From: Alphaproteobacteria bacterium UBA3650
GTDB lineage: Bacteria > Pseudomonadota > Alphaproteobacteria > CAAHEQ01 > UBA3637
NCBI GenBank assembly: GCA_002373815.1
Contig: DFKH01000093.1
Coordinates: 1 to 9,481 of the forward strand
DNA: 9,481 nucleotides
Direction: 5' to 3'
Positions within the stretch are counted from its first letter, which is position 1. Each line of letters opens with the position of its first letter. Under the pieces are notes generated by a model. The model ran no database searches. It saw nothing but the letters and a program-made list of their open reading frames with translations, and was not told the DNA's origin. A program made the position numbers and the translations under genes. Shown piece after piece: positions 6,629 to 9,481 of this stretch.

Positions 6629-6837
6629 TATATATAAATATGTGTCCAAGACATCGAGGAAAAGAAGCGTTATGCTCATCTTGTCAACTGAAACGTAGGA
6701 AATTTCGGACTTAAGCACAAGAATAGTATAATAGTTTCTCACGCAGATTGGCGTGGGCATCTATCATTACATCTCGTGCAAAGGTTTTTCCTACGACCTC
6801 TATCTGAAGAAGTGGTGCATTAGTCCCCACGCTTTTT
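6628..6837 (+). ncRNA. Putative structured ncRNA, 6S-like rod
   Basis: No convincing protein is encoded between the promoter at 6589-6620 and the T-run at 6833-6837, but the stretch pairs along its length. From outside in, the stems are 6662-6670 with 6829-6837; 6672-6675 with 6817-6820; a weaker one near 6677-6682 with 6810-6814; cgtaggaaa 6694-6702 with tttcctacg 6787-6795 (9 bp perfect); gcac/gtgc 6715-6718 with 6776-6779, continued by aga/tct; atag/ctat 6731-6734 with 6761-6764; and a capping hairpin ctcacgc/gcgtggg 6738-6744 with 6751-6757 around a 6-nt loop. A ~200-nt RNA with its own promoter, a long interrupted rod and central bulges has the size and shape of 6S RNA, which sequesters RNA polymerase. 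Bacteroidales-1 RNAs are a comparable known class. I matched geometry only, not a consensus sequence, so 6S identity is a hypothesis. A cis-acting leader is the main alternative. Confidence 0.5.
6751..6837 (+). terminator. Possible terminator at the 3' end of the ncRNA
   Basis: gcgtggg (6751-6757) is a perfect 7-bp reverse complement of cccacgc (6826-6832), which is followed at once by five T (6833-6837). A shorter local option is gtgg (6812-6815) with ccac (6827-6830). Both compete with the rod structure proposed for the RNA. The T-run after a GC-rich stem marks the likely 3' end, but the long 68-nt loop makes this a weak classical terminator. Confidence 0.35.
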
Positions 6838-6906
6838 CATGTCTTTACCCAAAAGTTTAACCGCCCAACCGCTGGGGATAGAGAAAGGCACAAATCTTTT
6901 TAAACC

Positions 6907-7056
6907 ATGGCAAATAAAATCAAACCGCAGGACAACACCTCAAGGATGATGAATCCAAATCACGGAACAAGTGGCACTAATCGTTAGTATGACCAACGGA
7001 TGGGAAACCGAGGCAAACAAATGAATCCGACATATATTAATAGCAGAAAAAAGTAA
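6907..7056 (+). pseudogene. Small polar protein gene with in-frame TAG
   Basis: Reading from ATG 6907 gives 26 residues (MANKIKPQDNTSRMMNPNHG, then TSGTNR), then TAG at 6985-6987, then a further 22 codons in the same frame (YDQRMGNRGKQMNPTYINSR, then KK) to TAA at 7054-7056. Both halves have the same unusual composition, rich in Asn, Gln, Lys, Arg and Gly with almost no hydrophobic residues. This suggests one ~49-aa basic, probably disordered protein in which a CAG (Gln) codon became TAG. My impression is that small proteins of this style occur in Bacteroidota, but I cannot name a family. Alternatives are a genuine 26-aa protein, readthrough, or a sequencing error. It lies 23 bp before the first exported-protein gene. 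Confidence 0.5.
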
Positions 7057-7079
7057 TCACGATTAAATCAAAGGTTAAT

Positions 7080-8147
7080 ATGAAAACAGCAATTAAATTC
7101 TTATTACTCTTATTCTCTATAATTATAAGCATTCAAAATATTTCAGCACAAAGCCTGAAAATACATTATAATTATGATAAGGAAAAATTTAATGAGCACA
7201 TAAAGAAAGTTTATCCTCATGGTATACCGAAAAAGATAATCAGCCAAAGTATATCAAAGCGCTATGACCAGTTCGAAGAAAAATGGATGCATGAAGAATC
7301 AGCAGATACAATAATTGTTGAGATACATGCTAATCAAGATATAACAATTGATAACAAAATAAATGGAATAGTAATTGAAACCGTAGATAATGCCGGTTCA
7401 ATAAACTGGGATCTTGTTAAAATAACTAACATCCCCAACAAAACAACATTTGCAACTGACACATTACCTCACTATAGTTACATAAGGTTGAACAAAGAGG
7501 GGTTTGTTGAAGAAATAAATAATATTGACGTGAATCGCCTTCTTAATTTTACTTCAATTATTTCAAATTTTTATACGCAAGAAAAATATACTTATGATAA
7601 AAATCTTTATTTGAACAATCACTATATATCAGAGATTTTCTGGGGGGAAAATGGAGCACCGGGATATATCTACAAAAACGGAAATATAATAAACATTTCA
7701 TGTTATGCAGACGGAATAATGAGAACAGAATATTACTATTCAAAAGATGAAATAAAAAAGAAAAAGAATTTATTTTGCACAGAAGGCTATGGCTATAATA
7801 TTGAAAATCAACTAAAAGAATTTTATGCCGATGAGTTTTGGAAAGAATATGAAAACAGTAAACCTATAGAAAATAAAGGATTCATTTGTGATGAAAAAGA
7901 AACAACCCTTTCCATTTTAGGTTTATTAGGTAAGCCCAACCAACATTTACCGATAGCTGAATATCAAGATTTCCACGGTGGCGATCACAGTGAAACACGT
8001 AAAATCTTTAAATGGACATTAAACGAAAAAGGACTTCCTGTGAAATGTGAAGTACATGAATACGAGTATTCTTATGAGTATGGGAATGGAAAAGGAATAA
8101 CACTGTCTTCTATTAAATACCAGACTACAAAATATATTTACGACTAA
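7080..8147 (+). CDS. Exported protein of unknown function, paralogue 1
   Basis: A 355-aa protein with a clear signal peptide: Lys near the N-terminus, a hydrophobic core (KFLLLLFSIIISI, about 6-18) and likely cleavage after ISA at 23, leaving Gln first. There is no lipobox cysteine, so it is probably periplasmic or secreted rather than a lipoprotein. The mature part is rich in Tyr, Asn, Lys and Glu and looks beta-strand rich. I do not recognise a domain. Short motifs are shared with the next gene: KVYPHGIPKKI (43-53), LNKEGF (137-142) and GLLGKPNQHLP (281-291). A C-terminal stretch with alternating Tyr/Glu (KCEVHEYEYSYEYG, 322-335) suggests a beta hairpin. It follows the interrupted small frame by 23 bp and precedes its paralogue by 31 bp. 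No promoter consensus is visible directly upstream, so transcription may come from 6589-6620. Confidence 0.75.
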   Translation: MKTAIKFLLLLFSIIISIQNISAQSLKIHYNYDKEKFNEHIKKVYPHGIPKKIISQSISKRYDQFEEKWMHEESADTIIVEIHANQDITIDNKINGIVIETVDNAGSINWDLVKITNIPNKTTFATDTLPHYSYIRLNKEGFVEEINNIDVNRLLNFTSIISNFYTQEKYTYDKNLYLNNHYISEIFWGENGAPGYIYKNGNIINISCYADGIMRTEYYYSKDEIKKKKNLFCTEGYGYNIENQLKEFYADEFWKEYENSKPIENKGFICDEKETTLSILGLLGKPNQHLPIAEYQDFHGGDHSETRKIFKWTLNEKGLPVKCEVHEYEYSYEYGNGKGITLSSIKYQTTKYIYD

Positions 8148-8178
8148 TACTTTCAAACCATTTAATATCACGGAAATT

Positions 8179-9321
8179 ATGAAAAAGATTTTATTTCTAT
8201 TGTTGTTTGTCTTAACAGCTAACAATTATGTATTCGCTCAATCCGAGAATAATGATCTTATTATAGATCTAAACAAAATCTTTCCTTATGGTCTTCCGAA
8301 AAACATCAAAGGCTATGCCACGGACCATAAAGGCAAAGATAGTCTTTTCTTGGACATGAAGTTCAAATTATTGCATAGTAAAGATGCATTGTCGTATTAT
8401 AACCTTCCCCGAGATTGCTATCTCATCCAAGAAATAATAAATGGAAAAGATACAGTCCATTTTGATTATGGTTTAGAAGGAGCATTCACTATGAATTATG
8501 GACTTTTCAAAGACGGATATATAGGATTTAAAGAGAACGATATAGGACAAATTGCCATCATCAATTATTCGATAAAAGGCTTCATGGAAGAATTTGAAGA
8601 AGATGGAGAAGAATATGGAGGAGAATATGGAACAGACACCCGATTAGTCCTGAATAAAGAAGGATTTGCCAAATGGGCTTTAGACACACCAACGAAGGGA
8701 GGCTATGGTGGATACGTCTTCAATTATTATAAGGATTATTATATAGAATCCATCACCTCGCCACATGGTGCCCAGAGATTTTTGGAAAAATTTGAGGTCA
8801 GTTATCCAAATATGCCAGTACATGAACCTGATGGGCGTCTTCTTTTTCATGAATGGTCTATGCCTGGTCTTGGTAACAGTGGTAATGAAACTAGTTGTTC
8901 CTATTATTGCGACCCCAAAAATCCCATAATGAATCATTCGGGTATCATGGTAAATATGCTATTAGACAATTTCTATGGTTATACCCGAATGCGCCGTGAC
9001 CTCTATTATGCAGGGCTCTTAGGATTGCCATGTAAGCATTTACCCAATCGCAGTAGGTCATGTGTGTATAGCAACGACCCCGACGAGCCTTATTTTTCTA
9101 TTTTAATAAATGGTACATACACTTGGGTATTATCTAATTTTACAAAAAAAACAAAGTTTGGGGAAACTGAAACTGTTGAACTACCGACTAAGGTCACCAT
9201 TGACTATACTTTTGATATTGAAAAAGAAGGTATAACACGAAAAAGAAAGAAAGAGTTATTAGATAATTGGAAAGCAGAAAATATGCACCCCCAAAAAGTG
9301 GTTTTCACTTTTGAGTGGTAA
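8179..9321 (+). CDS. Exported protein of unknown function, paralogue 2
   Basis: A 380-aa protein with a standard signal peptide (MKKILFLLLFVLTANNYVFA, cleavage after residue 20 before Gln) and no lipobox cysteine. The ATG at 8179 gives exactly this signal, which supports the start. Motifs shared with the preceding protein, in the same order, are KIFPYGLPKNI (33-43), LNKEGF (158-163) and AGLLGLPCKHLP (278-289). Special to this copy are an acidic/Gly-Tyr patch (FEEDGEEYGGEYG, 139-151) and four cysteines in its C-terminal half (C240, C244, C284, C295), which could form disulfides outside the cytoplasm. Function is unknown; no catalytic motif stands out. It is the last gene of the unit, with a terminator about 55 bp after the stop. 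Confidence 0.75.
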   Translation: MKKILFLLLFVLTANNYVFAQSENNDLIIDLNKIFPYGLPKNIKGYATDHKGKDSLFLDMKFKLLHSKDALSYYNLPRDCYLIQEIINGKDTVHFDYGLEGAFTMNYGLFKDGYIGFKENDIGQIAIINYSIKGFMEEFEEDGEEYGGEYGTDTRLVLNKEGFAKWALDTPTKGGYGGYVFNYYKDYYIESITSPHGAQRFLEKFEVSYPNMPVHEPDGRLLFHEWSMPGLGNSGNETSCSYYCDPKNPIMNHSGIMVNMLLDNFYGYTRMRRDLYYAGLLGLPCKHLPNRSRSCVYSNDPDEPYFSILINGTYTWVLSNFTKKTKFGETETVELPTKVTIDYTFDIEKEGITRKRKKELLDNWKAENMHPQKVVFTFEW

Positions 9322-9376
9322 TACTCATATATGTTCTATCAAACATATTCAATCTTAATTAAGAGCTTCGTCAGTT

Positions 9377-9415
9377 AAGAGGGTATGCCCCATAAAAGGC
9401 TTACCCTCTTTCTGT
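9377..9415 (+). terminator. Rho-independent terminator
   Basis: aagagggta (9377-9385) pairs perfectly with taccctctt (9402-9410). After a T/T mismatch the stem continues as gcc/ggc (9387-9389 with 9398-9400) around an 8-nt loop (9390-9397). A T-rich tail follows (tctgttt). A weaker 7-bp hairpin, atatgtt/aacatat (9329-9335 with 9342-9348), lies between the stop codon and this stem. It ends the exported-protein transcription unit. The remaining ~65 bases to the window end show no gene that I can support. Confidence 0.85.
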
Positions 9416-9481
9416 TTATCCTTTCTTATTATATAATCAGCCCCTGTACTCATAGAACAGCCTTACCCCTTGCCAACAAAA

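Noticed and set aside
6483..6714. Open frames running through the spacer, right-hand repeat and start of the ncRNA, including a short Cys/Arg/Lys-rich one from ATG 6639 (starts MCPRHRGKEALCSSCQ).
   Set aside because: They run across a promoter match and the repeat, have low-complexity Pro/Ser/Phe-rich translations upstream, and overlap the paired RNA region. The short Cys-containing frame could be a degenerate peptide, but there is no independent support.
9448..9481. Possible start of another copy of the spacer/promoter repeat at the right end (ccccttgccaac resembles cccttgccaac near 6510).
   Set aside because: Only about 11 bases match and the following bases differ, so chance is sufficient.
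1..9481. CRISPR arrays, tRNA or rRNA genes, transposases or integrases.
   Set aside because: No regularly spaced repeats, no tRNA or rRNA-like sequence and no recombinase or transposase motifs were seen on either strand, so the direct repeats cannot be tied to a known mobile element within the window.

Overview
The window reads as a chromosomal accessory region of a Bacteroidota bacterium, most likely Bacteroidales (Prevotella/Bacteroides-like). The evidence is AT-rich DNA, very few Shine-Dalgarno sites before convincing start codons, two copies of a promoter matching the Bacteroidota sigma-ABfr consensus (TTTG, 20 bp, TATCTTTG), and secreted proteins with short signal peptides ending in Ala just before Gln. 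No species can be named from the sequence alone. Every gene I accept is on the + strand.

Left part (1-6481): a promoter-bearing segment (1-76) and an AT-rich leader with a 13-bp inverted repeat precede a tightly packed operon. The genes are: (1) a 737-aa fusion of a GT4-type glycosyltransferase with a radical SAM/SPASM enzyme; (2) a 58-aa small ORF whose stop overlaps the next start (ATGA), possibly a frameshifted remnant; (3) a histidine-phosphatase-superfamily enzyme; (4) a NodU/CmcH-type O-carbamoyltransferase; (5) a protein made almost entirely of ~35-residue WG-like repeats with a recurring HID signature; (6) an NAD-dependent sugar epimerase/dehydratase of the extended SDR family. Gaps are a few bases, or the genes overlap by 4, 14 and 22 bp. 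This suggests co-expression in one pathway, plausibly making, glycosylating and carbamoylating a sugar-containing surface glycan or small molecule. The product cannot be read from the sequence.

Middle (6482-7079): after a pyrimidine-rich spacer, the promoter segment of positions 1-76 recurs almost exactly (6554-6628). The whole operon is therefore bracketed by direct repeats. Downstream of the second copy is a ~210-nt stretch (6628-6837) that folds as a long interrupted rod and ends in a T-run. I interpret it as a structured non-coding RNA with 6S-like dimensions. It is followed by a small 49-codon reading frame (6907-7056) interrupted by an in-frame TAG.

Right part (7080-9481): two tandem genes encode exported proteins of unknown function (355 and 380 aa). 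They share several short motifs and look like diverged paralogues. A rho-independent terminator (9377-9415) closes this unit.

Main points of interest: the glycosyltransferase-radical SAM fusion within a carbamoyltransferase/phosphatase/WG-repeat/epimerase operon; the duplicated promoter segment that brackets this operon beside a putative ncRNA; and the ncRNA itself.
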